A stretch of 64,000 nucleotides of DNA. Origin: Thermoproteota archaeon. GTDB taxonomy: Archaea > Thermoproteota > Thermoprotei_A > EX4484-217-1 > JAPDJV01. Shown in pieces: positions 9,978 through 19,483 of the stretch. A model generated the notes under the pieces. That model searched no databases. It saw only the letters and a list, made by a program, of their open reading frames with translations, and was not told the DNA's origin. The stretch spans positions 1-64,000 of the forward strand of contig JAPDJV010000020.1 in the NCBI GenBank assembly GCA_029258925.1, written 5' to 3'. The position numbers and the translations under genes are program-made. The number at the start of each line of letters is the position of its first letter. Position 1 is the stretch's first letter.

Positions 9978-10050
9978 ATGTGGGGAGTTGGGGGACTCCC
10001 GAAAGCCCTAAAAAGGGTGATGACACCCCGAATCCTATGCTGGGGGAAGG
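9978..10050 (+). ncRNA. Structured RNA-like tail after TnpB remnant
   Basis: Just downstream of the TnpB scrap are three consecutive hairpins: GGGAGT/ACTCCC (9983-10000, six-base loop), CCC/GGG around TAAAAA (10006-10017) and CACCCC/GGGGG (10024-10045). In IS605-type elements the 3' end of tnpB overlaps the guide omega RNA, so this may be the remnant of that RNA and the right end of the element. Inferred from position and folding only. Confidence 0.4.
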
Positions 10051-10096
10051 GAGAATTAAACGAAAGTCATAAACTATCATAACTCTCAGACCCTGA

Positions 10097-10852
10097 CTAT
10101 TTATTGCCAGAAGGCTTTTTGTTATCTAAAATAAATCTTTCAATAGATTCTCTTTTAATCCTCTTTACCTCTCCAAGTGGTTTATAGGGGGTTTTCAATA
10201 CTTTCACTATCTTCGTGGCTCTTTCATATCCGATACCCTCTACTCTTGAAAGCTCTGCTACTGAAGCAGTGAATACATTCTCAACCGTGGAAAAAGTTTC
10301 AAGTAGTCTCCTCGCCAGCTTGGGACCTACAAATGGTAAACTTTGAAGTATGTAGAGTTGCCAAGAAGTTATGTTGTCAAGTTTAGGCTTCTTGTGTATT
10401 ACAATACGCCCTTTACCCTTGTAGCTCATAATAATTCTTTTAGTTAGGGAGACGATGAATTGTGCTGTCTCAAGAGGACCCAGTGTATGAAGTACTCTGA
10501 ACTCGTAATCTAATATAATTGAGGAAACAGCCCCGCGTATTGCCTCGGGTCTAGAAGTATACTTCCCGTAAGGCTCACATCCCTCGATGATCAATATTGG
10601 AATAGAGTAGGTTTCAGACATTCTACGGGCTTGATCCATAAGTCTTCCATCAAAAACTGATTTAACAAGATCTCTGATATTTTTTCTCTCTATACCAATA
10701 TCTTCAGGTAAAACATAGTCACATATATCGAGGTTTTTGTAAATGATAGTTATCCCCATATCACTCAAATATTTAGGTACATCAGACATCCTCTCTCTTT
10801 CATCAACGTATACCCTGATCTTAGCACGGCTATTTTTATCAATCAATGTCAT
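10097..10852 (-). CDS. xpf: XPF/ERCC4-type structure-specific nuclease
   Basis: 251 residues, the short crenarchaeal XPF form without a helicase domain. The nuclease core has VDERE near residue 16 and the catalytic GIERKNIRDL (ERK-x3-D). The C-terminal third contains two helix-hairpin-helix motifs (LPFVGPKLARRLL and VEGIGYERATKI). It would cut branched DNA such as flaps and 3' overhangs in repair and fork processing, probably stimulated by PCNA. Start ATG at 10850-10852. Confidence 0.92.
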   Translation of the reverse strand: MTLIDKNSRAKIRVYVDERERMSDVPKYLSDMGITIIYKNLDICDYVLPEDIGIERKNIRDLVKSVFDGRLMDQARRMSETYSIPILIIEGCEPYGKYTSRPEAIRGAVSSIILDYEFRVLHTLGPLETAQFIVSLTKRIIMSYKGKGRIVIHKKPKLDNITSWQLYILQSLPFVGPKLARRLLETFSTVENVFTASVAELSRVEGIGYERATKIVKVLKTPYKPLGEVKRIKRESIERFILDNKKPSGNK

Positions 10853-10893
10853 TCACCGCCATCATTATATGGGGTAAACCTTATAATATAACC

Positions 10894-11649
10894 TTATACC
10901 TCAATGATGTAAAGTATTATGGAGAAGCAAATTACAAAGACTAAGAAAAAGAGGTCTTTTCTGCCGATTCTAAGTTCATGTAGAAATGTCCTCTTCTTAC
11001 TGTAGCCAAAACACCTTGATTCTAAGGCTTCTGCCACTTTATCTACTCTAATCAATGTAATGACAAACGCGGGTATTAATATAGGTATAGTTTTTCTTAA
11101 TCGATTGATGAAGCCTCCTTTTTCTAATTCAAGGCCTCTCGATCTTTGTGCATCATATATTATAGCTATGTCCCTTGCTATTGTAGGGACGAATCTCAGC
11201 GACAACACAATAGTATATGCTAAAGTATATGGAACACCTATTTTAACGAGTGCTTGAGTCATGTCGTCAGGATGGGTTGTCGTGAATAGGAGGGAAAAGG
11301 CTATCATTAATGTTATTAATTTTAAGGCAACGATGATCGATTTAATGACAGCATTAGGGCTATATAGGAGGCCCCCTGCCTCGAAGAAGTATACTATTAT
11401 CACTAGGAATATTATGAAACTCTTACTGGCGGATAGAGCATATTTCAACTTTCTATAAGTCCCCCCTAAGACATATAATGTTATAACTAGTATTAGGAGA
11501 ATCGAGATCTTAATTATGGAGTTCACGAATGGAATTAGCGAGATTATTATAAACGTGGATAGGGCTTTTATCCTTGGATCAATATTGTAGAGAAAACCTT
11601 TTTCTCTTCTGAAGATGAACGTTTCATAAAGGCTACTTGCAAAAGACAT
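10894..11649 (-). CDS. ecfT: ECF transporter transmembrane subunit EcfT
   Basis: 251 residues with about five to six hydrophobic segments and two EcfT (CbiQ family) signatures near residues 165-220: AQRSRGLE and EALESRCFG. The two Ala-Arg-Gly-like boxes are coupling helices that contact the ATPases. Start and stop overlap the upstream ATPase gene (TAATG). Together with the two EcfA genes it makes a complete energizing module. No substrate-specific S component is adjacent, so this is probably a shared (group II) module serving several vitamins or metals. Confidence 0.88.
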   Translation of the reverse strand: MSFASSLYETFIFRREKGFLYNIDPRIKALSTFIIISLIPFVNSIIKISILLILVITLYVLGGTYRKLKYALSASKSFIIFLVIIVYFFEAGGLLYSPNAVIKSIIVALKLITLMIAFSLLFTTTHPDDMTQALVKIGVPYTLAYTIVLSLRFVPTIARDIAIIYDAQRSRGLELEKGGFINRLRKTIPILIPAFVITLIRVDKVAEALESRCFGYSKKRTFLHELRIGRKDLFFLVFVICFSIILYIIEV

Positions 11650-12488
11650 TACTCTCCCCCAACAGGCCTCACTAAGCTCCTAATGACCCTAATGGCGTCA
11701 AATGTTCTTAGAGGTCTTCCACCAACTCTGCCGAATCTCCTCTCTATTTCTATCATTATCTTAGCAATAATTGGCTCAACTAGATTAGCTTCTCTCAAGA
11801 TCTTGGTATCATACATTATTTCATCCGTCTTTCCGTCAGCTAATATTTGTCCCTTGCTCATAACTACGATTCTGCTAAAATTCTCGGATATAAAGTCCAC
11901 GTCATGGCTTATTACTATTATAGTCTTCCCCTGAAGTTTTAACATTTTTATTATTTCTGCAAGTATCTCTTTCTGCAATGGATCCTGACCAACAGTGGGC
12001 TCATCCATAATTATGATATCTGGATCATATACTAAAACACATGCTAATGCAAGTCTTCTCATTTCCCCTCCACTAAGTGTAAAAGGTGATCTATCCTCCA
12101 TCCCCTCTAATCCCAATATAGATAATGTCTTCCTAACTCTCTTCTCGATAACCTCCTCGGGGAAGTTGAAGTTTCTGAGGGAGAATGCTATCTCTTCCCA
12201 GACAGTGTTCGAGAAAAACATGTGGAGAGGGTTTTGGAAGACTATTCCGACTATTTTTGAAAGCTCTGCAACAGAGTGTTTTCTGGTATCTTTTCCTAAA
12301 ACGAGCACTCTTCCCTTCATAGGCTTGAGGAGACCGTTAAAGTGTTTTATGAGAGTGGTTTTCCCCGCACCATTTGCACCGACTATTGCTAAGTCTTCTC
12401 CCATAGATACCTTCATGGAAATGCCTTTTAGAACCCATTCTCCTCCCTCGTACCTGAACCATAGATCTTCGACTTTCAGAGCCTCCAC
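11649..12488 (-). CDS. ecfA2: ECF transporter ATPase (second EcfA)
   Basis: 279 residues, ABC ATPase with Walker A GANGAGKT, Q-loop VFQNP, signature LSGGEMRR, Walker B IIIMDEPT and H-loop ISHD. I start it at the GTG at 12486-12488 after a GAGAGGTG Shine-Dalgarno. The frame stays open to 12566, but that would overlap the preceding ATPase gene by 67 bases. Works as a heterodimer with the upstream EcfA. Confidence 0.88.
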   Translation of the reverse strand: MEALKVEDLWFRYEGGEWVLKGISMKVSMGEDLAIVGANGAGKTTLIKHFNGLLKPMKGRVLVLGKDTRKHSVAELSKIVGIVFQNPLHMFFSNTVWEEIAFSLRNFNFPEEVIEKRVRKTLSILGLEGMEDRSPFTLSGGEMRRLALACVLVYDPDIIIMDEPTVGQDPLQKEILAEIIKMLKLQGKTIIVISHDVDFISENFSRIVVMSKGQILADGKTDEIMYDTKILREANLVEPIIAKIMIEIERRFGRVGGRPLRTFDAIRVIRSLVRPVGGE

Positions 12489-12499
12489 GCTCACACCTC

Positions 12500-13339
12500 T
12501 CAATAGCTTATTAATTCCGATAATGTGTCCAAGAGTTCTTCTATTGATAGAGGAATCTTGTTCCACGCAGAATTTTTAAGTAGGGCTTTAAAGATTATTG
12601 AAGCTCTAGGAGGCATAAGGCCTATGCGTTCTATTATGCCTCTAGAGAAGACCTCCCTAGGCTCTCCCTCATCAACCACTTCGCCGTTATTCATAACTAT
12701 GACCTTTGTTGCGAAAGGTGCAATAAAATCTATTCTATGTTCAACTATTACTATTGTTTTACCTTCATCATTTAACGTCTTTAGCGATTGTATGAATTCA
12801 TACGCGCTTAAAGGATCCATATGGGCCGTGGGTTCGTCTAAAATAAGCACCCGAGGATACATTGAAAGGATTGATGCTACAGCCACTTTCTGCTGCTCCC
12901 CACTTGATAACTCGAAAGGTACCCTAAACTTCAAATGCTCTATTTTCATTGTTCTAAGAGAGTACTCAACTCTTCTCTTAATATCTCCTTTGGACAAGCC
13001 CAGGTTTTCAGGTCCGAAAGCAACTTCTTGCTCTACAGTTAACGTTACGAGCTGGTTTTCAGGATCCTGAAAAACCATTCCAATATAGCGCGATAAATCC
13101 GATACTTTGCTCTCCCTGGTGTCAACTCCATATACTATAACTCTTCCCTCCATTTCCCCCCTATAGAAGTGTGGTATTAGTCCATTGAATGTTCTAACTA
13201 GAGTTGACTTTCCGCATCCAGTAGGTCCTATTATTAATACGAACTCGCCTTCCTTAATTTCTATACTAATATTTCTCAGAGCCGGAACTCTGGAACCTGC
13301 ATACGTAAATGATAGGTTCTCTGTTTTAATTGCTAACAT
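12500..13339 (-). CDS. ecfA1: ECF transporter ATPase (first EcfA)
   Basis: 279 residues with Walker A GPTGCGKST, Q-loop VFQDPENQ, signature ELSSGEQQK, Walker B VLILDEPTAHMD and H-loop VEHR. The C-terminal ~60 residues form the extension usual in EcfA proteins. First gene of the ecfA-ecfA-ecfT operon, with 11 bases to the next start. Signature ELSSGEQQ differs slightly from the canonical LSGGQ, as is common in one EcfA of a pair. Confidence 0.88.
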   Translation of the reverse strand: MLAIKTENLSFTYAGSRVPALRNISIEIKEGEFVLIIGPTGCGKSTLVRTFNGLIPHFYRGEMEGRVIVYGVDTRESKVSDLSRYIGMVFQDPENQLVTLTVEQEVAFGPENLGLSKGDIKRRVEYSLRTMKIEHLKFRVPFELSSGEQQKVAVASILSMYPRVLILDEPTAHMDPLSAYEFIQSLKTLNDEGKTIVIVEHRIDFIAPFATKVIVMNNGEVVDEGEPREVFSRGIIERIGLMPPRASIIFKALLKNSAWNKIPLSIEELLDTLSELISY

Positions 13340-13476
13340 TTTAACATCACTGTACTCCGGGCCGAGTTAATTTACTTTATTTTAATCTCTTGCATCCTAT
13401 TATTAAAACCAGTCTAATATAGATGTTACTTTGAGGCAATATGGCTTTATATAGGGTTTAATAGCCTAAGCAGGTT

Positions 13477-14502
13477 TCACGCTTTTTTAAGTTTCTCCAT
13501 AAGCTCTTCCTTGAGTACAGAATAGCATATTAACAGTGCTAGGTCGGCAGAGCCTTTTCCCGATGCAGCAGCAGCCGTAGGGTGTCCTCCTCCTGAACCA
13601 TTAATCATGCCTCCTACCTTCGCCATTACATCTGACCCTAAGTGTATGCCCGTTTCTCTATAAAATGATTCTCTGGACCTAGCCGATATCCTCAGCTCCT
13701 TGTTCTCTGACGCAACAAATACTACGTCAGCCCCTAAATCTATGATACTCCTAGCTACACTAGACTCGTAAGCACCGATTTTTGTCAACGCCACTATCCA
13801 CTTATCCAAGCTATATACCTGAAGTCTTTGTGCAGCCTTTAGTCTAGCAAGTCTCTCTGAGAGATCCATGGGGCGCCTCATGAGATCTATTATTTTACTA
13901 TAGTTCACACCGGACTCTAGAAGCTCGACCATGACCTTAAGTGATTGTATTGTAGCATAGACAAGATGTCGTGTGTCATATATTATTCCGGTAGCAATTA
14001 ATTCTAGGACTTGTAGATTTGGCTTATAGCCAACGCTTTTAGCTATCTTATAACATAGTTCAGCAGTGGATCCAGCTTCTTCATCAACGACTTTAAGAGT
14101 CATCAGGTTTATGAACTCCTCGTTAGGAGCATGATGGTCTACTAGAATCCTTTCGTCAGCATCATATAAAAGTCTCCCGAAAGCCCCCAGTTGTTCGATA
14201 TTACATGCATCAACTATTATTACTATAGTAAAGCCGCTCATGGGCATTCCAGACAGGTCTTCATAGTATTCCACTTCAATCCCTATTTTCTCCATAATTG
14301 TCTTCGTAAATTGATTTACACCCTCAGGCAAACATAGGCAGACTGTTCTGGAACCATATTTTTCCTCTAGAAGTTTTTTAAAGAAAACAGCCGCTGAGAA
14401 GGCGTCTGGATCCGCAGCCTTATGCGTTATTATAGCCACGCTCTTATCCTTACACTTATTTAACGTCCTCTTCCAATCCTCTACTCTTATGTTTCTTAAC
14501 AT
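13477..14502 (-). CDS. DHH-family phosphoesterase
   Basis: 341 residues. The N-terminal DHH domain has the DPDAFSAA metal site (residues ~31-38), VDACN and DHHAPN. A C-terminal DHHA1 domain ends with the GGGHPTAAAASG motif. This is the archaeal NrnA/RecJ-like group acting on short oligonucleotides or nucleotide phosphates with Mn ions. It overlaps the DUF3194 gene by 47 bases and is the last gene of the exosome/ribosome superoperon. The precise substrate is not evident. Confidence 0.85.
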   Translation of the reverse strand: MLRNIRVEDWKRTLNKCKDKSVAIITHKAADPDAFSAAVFFKKLLEEKYGSRTVCLCLPEGVNQFTKTIMEKIGIEVEYYEDLSGMPMSGFTIVIIVDACNIEQLGAFGRLLYDADERILVDHHAPNEEFINLMTLKVVDEEAGSTAELCYKIAKSVGYKPNLQVLELIATGIIYDTRHLVYATIQSLKVMVELLESGVNYSKIIDLMRRPMDLSERLARLKAAQRLQVYSLDKWIVALTKIGAYESSVARSIIDLGADVVFVASENKELRISARSRESFYRETGIHLGSDVMAKVGGMINGSGGGHPTAAAASGKGSADLALLICYSVLKEELMEKLKKA

Positions 14503-14809
14503 ATTTTTCGAGCCTCTCTCTTACGTATGTAGCAACTCTATTAATTGCATCATCTATAGCTTTTTCGTAATCCATCCCAATGATTTTCGGCCCCATAAAT
14601 GACAGGTCCAGAAATAACACTAGCTTTCCATTTACTTCCTCCATTTTAATAGTTATTTTTAGATCGTCTAACAACTTTGATCCTAGTAACTCTTCTAATG
14701 TGTTCAATATTATGTCGTTGACTCTGGAGACTATTTCTTCTAGTAGTTCTTGATCTAAGCTTACCTCTGCTAGTCCTATGATTTCTTCTATTTCGATCGA
14801 TTTACTCAA
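14456..14809 (-). CDS. DUF3194 family protein
   Basis: 117 residues, mostly helical and acidic, with a central beta-rich stretch (KITIKMEEVNGKLVLFLDLS). Position between prefoldin beta and the DHH phosphoesterase is the conserved archaeal location of DUF3194. Function unknown. The 3' end overlaps the DHH gene by 47 bases, so they are translationally coupled. The family call rests on size, context and remembered sequence features. Confidence 0.65.
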   Translation of the reverse strand: MSKSIEIEEIIGLAEVSLDQELLEEIVSRVNDIILNTLEELLGSKLLDDLKITIKMEEVNGKLVLFLDLSFMGPKIIGMDYEKAIDDAINRVATYVRERLEKYVKKHKSRGLEEDVK

Positions 14810-14842
14810 AAAATCCCCTTAGACTTGTTGTTTAAGGAAGTG

Positions 14843-15202
14843 TTAGGAGAGTTTACGTGTTTTAGCTAGCATTCCAGCGATTTTCCTCCTCAAATCTTCT
14901 ATCTGGGTAGCTATGTTCGCTTCCTGCTTTGTTAACGTTTTCAACCTCAACTCCAGTATTTCCCTTCTTTCATCAAGTTTTTTCTGAACATCATCCTTCT
15001 TCCTTTTCACGAGGATGTGTCCTATCGACTCGTAAACCTCCTCTTCCTCTGGTAATTCCTTGATTTCATCTAGAACCCTCGAAACCTCTCTTAATTCTAA
15101 CTCCACGGATTGTCTTTGTGCTCTAATTGCGGAAAGCTGTTCTTGAAGTTGTTGGAGTTTCATCAATTTCGTCTGGACTTCGGGGGGTATTGATTCAGCC
15201 AC
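14843..15202 (-). CDS. pfdB: Prefoldin beta subunit
   Basis: About 119 residues from the GTG at 15200-15202, which follows AAAGGTGGT; the frame extends to 15256 into pcc1 but the shorter form matches prefoldin beta length. Two long coiled-coil helices (residues ~10-45 and ~75-115) flank a beta-hairpin region (EVYESIGHILVKRKKDD). Prefoldin is the hexameric jellyfish-shaped chaperone that hands unfolded proteins to the thermosome. Lies at its usual place after pcc1. Confidence 0.9.
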   Translation of the reverse strand: MAESIPPEVQTKLMKLQQLQEQLSAIRAQRQSVELELREVSRVLDEIKELPEEEEVYESIGHILVKRKKDDVQKKLDERREILELRLKTLTKQEANIATQIEDLRRKIAGMLAKTRKLS

Positions 15203-15213
15203 CTTAACCACCT

Positions 15214-15471
15214 TTAACCTAACATTTTTAAAGTCTCCAATGCGGAGACCATCCATCCGAGGTACGAGTTAACAGCTGCCCTCATAGCAGCTGTAGTATT
15301 AGATCTTAAACATAAATATAACTTCCCCCTATCCAAGGATATTCTTGCTTTCGTTCTTCGAGAAGGAGCATTTAATATCTCGGGAAGTATGCTCTTAGTT
15401 AAAGTGTTTGCTGTTTCACCATTTAATTCAAGTTCTATCTCTACAAATAAGCTTTCTACTAGCCTACTCAT
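15214..15471 (-). CDS. pcc1: KEOPS subunit Pcc1
   Basis: 85 residues from the ATG at 15469-15471 with GGAG about ten bases upstream. Small alpha/beta protein with the pattern of Pcc1: beta strand IEIELELNG, then SRRTKARISLDRGKLYLCLRSNTTAAMRAAVNSYLGWM. Pcc1 is the dimerization subunit of the KEOPS complex that makes t6A in tRNA. It overlaps the end of the Brix gene by 8 bases. Confidence 0.82.
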   Translation of the reverse strand: MSRLVESLFVEIELELNGETANTLTKSILPEILNAPSRRTKARISLDRGKLYLCLRSNTTAAMRAAVNSYLGWMVSALETLKMLG

Positions 15472-16015
15472 ATTCAACAGCTCCAAATATTTTCAGAAGA
15501 GGTCCGACGTTTTTGAGGGTTGAAGGATTAATAAATCTTAGCTCGCAGTATCGTTCTTTCTCCAACATCCTTATAACCACATCATATTCTAAGAGCTCTT
15601 CTCTATTAAATACTAGTTTGCACCCTAGGAACAGAGCAAGTTTCTCTGCCAATAATTCTGCAAGGCCTGAACCTATATTGCTTGCGTCGATGGCTATACT
15701 AGACGGGTTGTATGGTCTTACAGCATTATCAAGTTCTCTCCACAACTTCAGACCTTTCAATTTCAACATTAATTTCTTCAGAAGAACATTATTCTTCTGA
15801 TCCACCAAGTAGAAAAGAAGAGCACTAGGATTTCCCCGTTTCTCTAACACTAGTATTAGAGTCTTTGCCTTAACTTCTAAGCATACTAATAGCAGTTCCT
15901 GGAGAGTTCTCTTCCCCCTAGTGATCTTAATAGTGTTTGGAATAACAGAAACTAATTCTCTAATAAATGACCTTGTTCTCCTAGAAGGTCTACGGGAGGA
16001 TGTTATAATAATCAT
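15464..16015 (-). CDS. Brix-domain ribosome biogenesis protein
   Basis: 183 residues beginning with TSSRRPSRRTRSFIREL, the hallmark start of archaeal Brix/Imp4-like proteins (sigma70-like RNA-binding motif), followed by NTIKITRGKRTLQEL. It is expected to bind rRNA during large-subunit assembly. Located after L37Ae as in other crenarchaea. The C-terminal half is more divergent but continuous. Confidence 0.85.
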   Translation of the reverse strand: MIIITSSRRPSRRTRSFIRELVSVIPNTIKITRGKRTLQELLLVCLEVKAKTLILVLEKRGNPSALLFYLVDQKNNVLLKKLMLKLKGLKLWRELDNAVRPYNPSSIAIDASNIGSGLAELLAEKLALFLGCKLVFNREELLEYDVVIRMLEKERYCELRFINPSTLKNVGPLLKIFGAVEYE

Positions 16016-16031
16016 TTCCTTATAATAAAGA

Positions 16032-16319
16032 TTAACTTACTTTCAGCCTACCCGTCAAGCTCTCGCTATACTTCCCTGTACTGGTAACGGGTATATAGGC
16101 TCCCCCAGCAAACTTGGTACCACACTTTTTACAGATCCATATTCCAACACTTACTCTCTTAATCTTCCCTTTCACACCGCAAAATGGACATTTGTGATCA
16201 GCATACCTTTTCTCTAATACTTCTCTAACTCTCTTCCTGAGAGTATATCCGTAACGAGATCCGTATCGACCTGCAATTCCTACCTTCCTGGTTCTCCCCA
16301 TAGCTTTATCCCCATACAT
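16032..16319 (-). CDS. rpl37ae: Ribosomal protein L37Ae (eL43)
   Basis: 95 residues with the four-cysteine zinc ribbon C-x2-C-x14-C-x2-C (CPFC...CKKC) and the basic RTRKVGIAGRYGSRYG N-terminus of eL43. Start at ATG 16317-16319 has GGGAG five bases upstream; a second in-frame ATG at 16299-16301 would give the more usual MGRT start. Structural protein of the 50S subunit. Confidence 0.95.
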   Translation of the reverse strand: MYGDKAMGRTRKVGIAGRYGSRYGYTLRKRVREVLEKRYADHKCPFCGVKGKIKRVSVGIWICKKCGTKFAGGAYIPVTSTGKYSESLTGRLKVS

Positions 16320-16342
16320 TCTCCCTTGATGAGAATAAAAAG

Positions 16343-17206
16343 TTATCCGTTATTCCTCAGTGCTTCCCATAGTGATGATGGCTTCTTTAAAGCTTCATCA
16401 ATAACTGTGAATAGCTCTTTAGACTTGTTTAATGCGATCTCCACGGCCTTCTCAACCTCTTCCTGTGTAAATGATGACAACCCTGTCTTCTGCATTCCAG
16501 CTACTACACCATTATCTCCAATCGATATAGATAACTTTGCTTCCAATACTTGTTCTTCTTCCAAGTTTGGATCTACAATAAGCTTTCCACCAACTTTTCC
16601 TATACTTACAATTACGACTCTTCTATTTACGGGAAGGGGTGTTGCTTCGTCTTTGTTTAGTTTAATGAAGCCCCTATCGTCTGCTTCAGCTTTGGGTACC
16701 TTAGTGTTCAATAGTGCTGCCATTGATGCAAGCATGCAGGCATCTGTCAAGTTCCCATCGTGGTCTAGAACATATATGTCAAGCCAAATAATATACACTT
16801 TTTCGCCTGGAATTATAGTCATTTTCTTTAAATCGACAACATCGAGCTCTCTGAGACTCCTATCTATTATCCTAGCTAGCTCAACGGCGTTTTCGTCTGG
16901 GGGACCTGGCTCGAAAGTTGGGAAAGCTAGTGGAACGAATTCAGCATTAACAGCTAGAACTCCTTGGTCGGGGAGATCGGGGAAAGGTGTTCCAACCCCT
17001 ACTTTAATTCCCACGAGAGCCACGGTATTCCCTATTTTTGCTAAAGCAGAACCCTCAGCTTTCTCTATAACACCAACATGTACTGATATATCCCTATACT
17101 GATTAGGACTGCGGCCATCTAGTCTCAAGTCCCTTTCAAGCATGCTTAAAATGCTTTTCTTCTTTATTTTAGGAATTAACATTTGGGATTGGGGTGAGAC
17201 GGACAA
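16343..17206 (-). CDS. rrp42: Exosome subunit Rrp42
   Basis: 287 residues, RNase PH fold without the catalytic aspartate set of Rrp41. Typical segments are LRLDGRSPNQYRDI near the start, FEPGPPDENAVELARIIDRSLRE, and YVLDHDGNLTDACMLAS. Forms a hexameric ring with Rrp41 that degrades RNA phosphorolytically. Starts with TTG two bases after the rrp41 stop; GTGGTGA serves as ribosome site. Confidence 0.95.
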   Translation of the reverse strand: MSVSPQSQMLIPKIKKKSILSMLERDLRLDGRSPNQYRDISVHVGVIEKAEGSALAKIGNTVALVGIKVGVGTPFPDLPDQGVLAVNAEFVPLAFPTFEPGPPDENAVELARIIDRSLRELDVVDLKKMTIIPGEKVYIIWLDIYVLDHDGNLTDACMLASMAALLNTKVPKAEADDRGFIKLNKDEATPLPVNRRVVIVSIGKVGGKLIVDPNLEEEQVLEAKLSISIGDNGVVAGMQKTGLSSFTQEEVEKAVEIALNKSKELFTVIDEALKKPSSLWEALRNNG

Positions 17207-17207
17207 T

Positions 17208-17954
17208 TCATGTCACCACTTGACTTCTTCTTGTAGAAAGCTCGTATTTCTTTTTAAGAGTCTCCTTCTGAAGCTCGTATATTTTCATGATACCCTTTTT
17301 CCCCAGCTCTATAGCCTTACTAGTTTCTTCAGGAGATAGTACTCCATTTAATTGGAGGAGCACTATTTCGTTAAACGATGGTGCCATTGCCATAGGCATG
17401 TCTGCCTCGCAGTGCTCGTCCTCAGTTTCATTGATATCTAACACTAGAACTCCATCAATTTTTCCGACGGCGACTGCGGCAATGAGGTCTCTTATAGGTA
17501 TTCCTGCATCAGCTAAGGCGAGAGAGGCGGCTGTTAAGCCAGCACACCTCGTTCCACCGTCTGCTTGAAGCACTTCTATAAATATGTCTATGACTGTTCT
17601 AGGATAAAGTTGAGTAAAGACTACAGATTCAAGGGCTTCCCTTATAACTTTTGAAAGTTCTATTTCTCTTCTAGAAGGAGCTGGGGACTTTCTCTCCGAT
17701 GTAGAGAAAGGAGCCATATGATATCTGCATCTTATTGCTGCTCTATCTGGGAAAGCTAGATGCCTAGGATGAACCTCTCTGGGACCATAGACTGCTGCGA
17801 TAACCTTTGTTCCCCCTTGCTCGACGTAGGCAGAGCCATCGGCATTCTTTAAGACATCTATTTCCATTCTTATAGGTCTAAGGTCTTCGGGACCTCTTCC
17901 ATCAATCCTCCTCCCCTTCTCATCAATTAGTACAATCTTATCCTCCGAGCTCAT
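17208..17954 (-). CDS. rrp41: Exosome catalytic subunit Rrp41
   Basis: 248 residues, RNase PH fold. Shows [15 protein letters not shown], the [18 protein letters not shown]/phosphate-binding segment, and EADMPMAMA containing the catalytic acidic residue. This is the active subunit of the archaeal exosome ring. It overlaps rrp4 by 17 bases and is followed directly by rrp42. Confidence 0.96.
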   Translation of the reverse strand: MSSEDKIVLIDEKGRRIDGRGPEDLRPIRMEIDVLKNADGSAYVEQGGTKVIAAVYGPREVHPRHLAFPDRAAIRCRYHMAPFSTSERKSPAPSRREIELSKVIREALESVVFTQLYPRTVIDIFIEVLQADGGTRCAGLTAASLALADAGIPIRDLIAAVAVGKIDGVLVLDINETEDEHCEADMPMAMAPSFNEIVLLQLNGVLSPEETSKAIELGKKGIMKIYELQKETLKKKYELSTRRSQVVT

Positions 17955-18684
17955 GTAAACACACCTCTTTATTCTCCTGTATAAACATTCTAATTCTATC
18001 TGTTAGCCCAGTAGTATGTGACTCTCTTTCAATGATTTTAATAGCTTTCACTATAATGTTTGCCATCCTAGGGTCACTACAATTAACTAGAATCCTACCA
18101 TTCATGCCAACCACAATATTGCATCCAGTTTCTCCTTTAATCATAGATATCATTGAGCCTTTTTTCCCAATGATGCGGGGCACTTTTGGTGGAGAAACTT
18201 CTACGATAATCCCCCTAGTAATCTTACCTAACCCCTTACCCCTTACAGTTAGAACGGGGTCTTTAGTCTTGTCAAAATCTAGGATTTTCGCGATAACATA
18301 GTCTCCGATGTCAAAGTATCTCCTTAAATTATTCTTCAGCGGATTAAATGGACCGCTTAAAGCTTCCCCGACGTGTAAAACCCCCTTATAGGGAGACTTT
18401 ATGTCGAGAATCCATGCAGTTAAACCTATGTCCTCAATTATCCCTATTATAACGTCGCCAGCCTTCGGCATATAGGGGCCCTCTAAGGGGATCACTGTAA
18501 TAGTATTGTTGTGGACTTCTACCAGTGAAGTTACTGTGATTACATACTTGTCCCCTATTTTAACAACTCCTTGACCATATACTCTAACATTCTCTCCCTC
18601 TGCGACAATCTCTCCCGGAACACCTATGTACCGGCGGGTGTTTGCAGTATGCTGTTCCATAACTATATCACCATCACTTTTCAT
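17938..18684 (-). CDS. rrp4: Exosome cap subunit Rrp4
   Basis: 248 residues with three parts: N-terminal domain ([18 protein letters not shown]), S1 domain (about 75-145) and KH domain with the loop [10 protein letters not shown] near residue 170. Rrp4 caps the Rrp41/Rrp42 ring and binds RNA. Overlaps the SBDS gene by 11 bases and rrp41 by 17 bases. Confidence 0.95.
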   Translation of the reverse strand: MKSDGDIVMEQHTANTRRYIGVPGEIVAEGENVRVYGQGVVKIGDKYVITVTSLVEVHNNTITVIPLEGPYMPKAGDVIIGIIEDIGLTAWILDIKSPYKGVLHVGEALSGPFNPLKNNLRRYFDIGDYVIAKILDFDKTKDPVLTVRGKGLGKITRGIIVEVSPPKVPRIIGKKGSMISMIKGETGCNIVVGMNGRILVNCSDPRMANIIVKAIKIIERESHTTGLTDRIRMFIQENKEVCLHELGG

Positions 18685-19390
18685 ATAATATTTTAATAGT
18701 TCCCTGACCCTTCGTTAAACTATTTACTTTCTCTATGAGCTCCTGCTTCATTCCTGCAGGAATCTCAAGTTCCATATCTAAAGACCCGTCTGAGAGCCAG
18801 TTCATCCTCTTCACTTCGCCGAGAGAAGACAAGTATTTATATGCCTTCCCCGAGTACGGGGGAGGGATTCTCACCGCTACATAAGCTTTTGCTATCTTTA
18901 TGGGAATTATTTTACTAATGGCTCTTATCACGTCTAAAGCCTGTACCTCGATATCCTTAAACGGATCTATACCTACTCTAGCCTCCTCTATTGCTCTTTC
19001 AATTCTGGCTGGAGGATGAGGTAGCCCAGTTTTAGGATCTACACAGCTCTTAGAAATATATAATATTATCTGCCTTCTCTTAGCTTCGATCATTTTTCTC
19101 CTCTGCTCTGTTGTAAGCTGGATTTCACCCTCTCTAACGATAATCTCGGCGACTTCATGTACATTAGTTGTACCAAAGATTTTTCTCAGCAGCTCCTCGG
19201 AGGCTTTCAGCCCTCTCCTTACATCCTTGTATACTATGTCTCCTACTAGTAGTTCATGTATATTCACTTTCTTACCCTCCCTCAGATTCATGGCAATGTT
19301 GGGATTCACCAAGACTTCGAATCTATGGCCTTTCCTCTCCAACCTTGCAATGACATATTCCCTTTCAGGCGACAATGATAGTCCCCGCAT
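18674..19390 (-). CDS. sbds: SBDS family ribosome maturation protein
   Basis: 238 residues with the three SBDS domains; the N-terminal FYSH domain has ARLERKGHRFEVLVNP and VYKDVRRGLKAS, and the middle helical domain has QLTTEQRRKMIEAKRRQII. SBDS works with EF-2 to release the anti-association factor aIF6 from 50S subunits. Standard neighbour of psmA and rrp4. Confidence 0.95.
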   Translation of the reverse strand: MRGLSLSPEREYVIARLERKGHRFEVLVNPNIAMNLREGKKVNIHELLVGDIVYKDVRRGLKASEELLRKIFGTTNVHEVAEIIVREGEIQLTTEQRRKMIEAKRRQIILYISKSCVDPKTGLPHPPARIERAIEEARVGIDPFKDIEVQALDVIRAISKIIPIKIAKAYVAVRIPPPYSGKAYKYLSSLGEVKRMNWLSDGSLDMELEIPAGMKQELIEKVNSLTKGQGTIKILYEK

Positions 19391-19483
19391 TTAAATTTAA
19401 GATGGAATTATTTATTTTTTGACATCCTAAGCTGTCTTATGGCTGCATCAAATCTTGAACACTAATTATGTTAATTATACTAC

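Noticed and set aside
16326-17102. 258-codon plus-strand frame over rrp42
   Set aside because: Serine-rich antisense shadow; rrp42 is certain.
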